NCBI GenBank assembly: GCA_964389545.1
Contig: CAYMDN010000003.1
Coordinates: 1-62,168, forward strand
Length of the DNA: 62,168 bases
Source of the DNA: UMGS1781 sp964389545
GTDB taxonomy: Bacteria > Bacillota > Clostridia > TANB77 > CAG-508
Direction of reading: 5' to 3'
Under the pieces are notes generated by a model, which was not told where the DNA came from, searched no databases, and saw only the letters and a program-made list of their open reading frames with translations. Positions 61,119 through 62,168 of the stretch are shown here, piece after piece (the stretch's first letter is position 1; each line of letters opens with the position of its first letter). A program made the translations under genes and the position numbers.

Positions 61119-62168
61119 ATGACAGTGGGAGTCTTAGGAAATTTATTTAAATCATATAGTGAAAAAGAAGTAAAAAGGGTAATGCCTTTAGTAGGAAAAA
61201 TAAATAATTTAGAGCCAAGTATAAAGAAATTATCAGATTCAGAATTAAGAGGAAAGACTGATGAATTTAGAAATAGGTTAAACAATGGAGAAACTTTAGA
61301 TGATTTACTTCCAGAAGCTTTCGCAGTGGTAAGAGAAGCATCTAGCAGAGTTTTAGGAATGAGACACTTTGATGTTCAATTAATAGGTGGAATTATATTA
61401 CATCAAGGTAGAATTGCAGAAATGAGAACAGGTGAAGGTAAAACTTTAGTTGCAACTTTACCTGTATATTTAAATGCACTTTCAGGAAAAGGTGTTCATG
61501 TTGTTACTGTAAACGATTACTTAGCAAAAAGAGATAGTGAATGGATGGGAAAACTATATAAGTTCTTAGGACTAACAGTAGGATTAGTAATAGCAGGAAT
61601 GAATCATAATGCAAAACAAAAAGCATATGCAGCAGACATTACATATGGAACAAACAATGAATATGGATTCGATTATCTAAGAGATAACATGGTTGTTAGA
61701 AAAGAACAACTAGTACAAAGAAAATTAAATTATGCAATCGTAGATGAGATAGATAGTATCTTAATAGATGAAGCACGTACACCACTTATTATTTCAGGTA
61801 CAGCAAACACATCATCAGATTTATATAAACAAGCAGATGATTTTGTTAGAAGATTAAAAGCAAAAGTCATAGTAGAAGAAGATGCAAAAGACTTAGAACA
61901 AGCTGAAGATAACGAAAACTATGATTATATTATCGATTTAAAAGCAAAATCTGCATCAATAACAATGAAAGGTACTAAAAAAGCAGAAGAATATTTTAAG
62001 TTAGAGAATCTTAACGACTTAGAAAACTCAGAAATAGTACATCACATTAATCAAGCATTAAGAGCACATGGAATAATGAAAAAAGATATAGACTACATAG
62101 TTAAAGATGGAGAAGTTCTAATTGTTGATGAATTTACAGGAAGAATAATGTATGGAAGAAGATATAAT
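61119..62168 (+). CDS. secA: Preprotein translocase ATPase SecA, 5' part
   Basis: The first 350 codons of SecA, open to the window edge. Seen are KEVKRVMPLVGKIN, the Q-motif region RMRHFDVQL-type (GMRHFDVQLIGG), Walker A AEMRTGEGKTL, NDYLAKRDSEWM, YGTNNEYGFDYLRDNM, and DEIDSILIDEARTPLI (Walker B/DEAD box). It ends at FTGRIMYGRRYN. It drives Sec export with SecYEG. AGAAGG precedes the ATG. No in-frame CGG in the visible part. Confidence 0.96.
   Translation, partial: MTVGVLGNLFKSYSEKEVKRVMPLVGKINNLEPSIKKLSDSELRGKTDEFRNRLNNGETLDDLLPEAFAVVREASSRVLGMRHFDVQLIGGIILHQGRIAEMRTGEGKTLVATLPVYLNALSGKGVHVVTVNDYLAKRDSEWMGKLYKFLGLTVGLVIAGMNHNAKQKAYAADITYGTNNEYGFDYLRDNMVVRKEQLVQRKLNYAIVDEIDSILIDEARTPLIISGTANTSSDLYKQADDFVRRLKAKVIVEEDAKDLEQAEDNENYDYIIDLKAKSASITMKGTKKAEEYFKLENLNDLENSEIVHHINQALRAHGIMKKDIDYIVKDGEVLIVDEFTGRIMYGRRYN

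Noticed and set aside
60980..61285. Leftward 101-aa open frame over the secA start
   Set aside because: It overlaps the secA promoter and coding start, shows no family pattern and has no ribosome binding site.
1..62168. CRISPR arrays, tRNA or rRNA genes
   Set aside because: No regularly spaced repeats, cloverleaf-like TTCGA-CCA ends or rRNA stretches were seen on either strand.

Overview
The window is AT-rich (roughly 30% GC by eye) and reads as a chromosomal segment of an anaerobic, spore-forming Clostridia-type Firmicute. The signs are AGA/ATA-dominated codon use, strong AGGAGG ribosome binding sites, a four-subunit pyruvate:ferredoxin oxidoreductase, a GerA-type spore germinant receptor operon, SleB, the Stp/PrkC pair with PASTA repeats, and the Asp23/AmaP/DUF2273 module. 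No rRNA, tRNA or CRISPR array was seen. I cannot name the genus.

Layout. About 1-6880 is a small integrative element: a tyrosine integrase with a cysteine-rich N-terminal insertion, a HIRAN membrane protein, and a CI-like S24 repressor facing a Cro-like DUF739 protein across two operators. Early genes follow: a helix-turn-helix protein, a LysM membrane protein, a replication-type protein with internal 12-bp repeats, a DUF2786 protein and a RusA resolvase. No packaging or structural genes are visible. From 6917 on the content is chromosomal: nifS with a ferredoxin-thioredoxin-like protein; unknown genes, a beta-CASP nuclease and a GH15 glucosidase (8.8-14.7 kb); lysS, a DNPH1-like hydrolase and hypotheticals (14.8-19 kb); an M50 protease-lepA-rlmB-HD-secD-rhodanese-dGTPase run (19-26.6 kb); DUF421/DUF4363; pheST; Asp23 operon-nusB-xseA-xseB-sleB (32.7-37.1 kb); rlmN-stp-prkC-ftsY-UPF0182-rpe (37.2-45.9 kb); a bactofilin-like membrane protein and the SPFH/NfeD pair; porGDAB; an ABC exporter; secG; the leftward ger operon; and the 5' part of secA running off the right edge.

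Main observation. gerAA and gerAC are each split by a single +1 frame break. Both breaks fall exactly on an in-frame CGG codon preceded by NCT and followed within three codons by a zero-frame stop. Skipping the C of CGG restores the family sequence at a glycine (GGA or GGT). I scanned every other gene in the window by eye (roughly 19,000 codons) and found no other in-frame CGG. This suggests that CGG is an unassigned or starved codon here and that translation passes it by +1 frameshifting, possibly as a programmed control on the germination receptor. Two chance mutations or assembly errors at the only two CGG codons seem less likely but are not excluded.

A second non-coding signal is a 76-nt imperfect hairpin element present twice (pheS-pheT and prkC-ftsY gaps) at about 89% identity. 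Other points are a three-site operator set and 13-bp inverted repeats around the repressor module, ribosome binding sites inside terminator arms, and several uncharacterised proteins with visible motifs.
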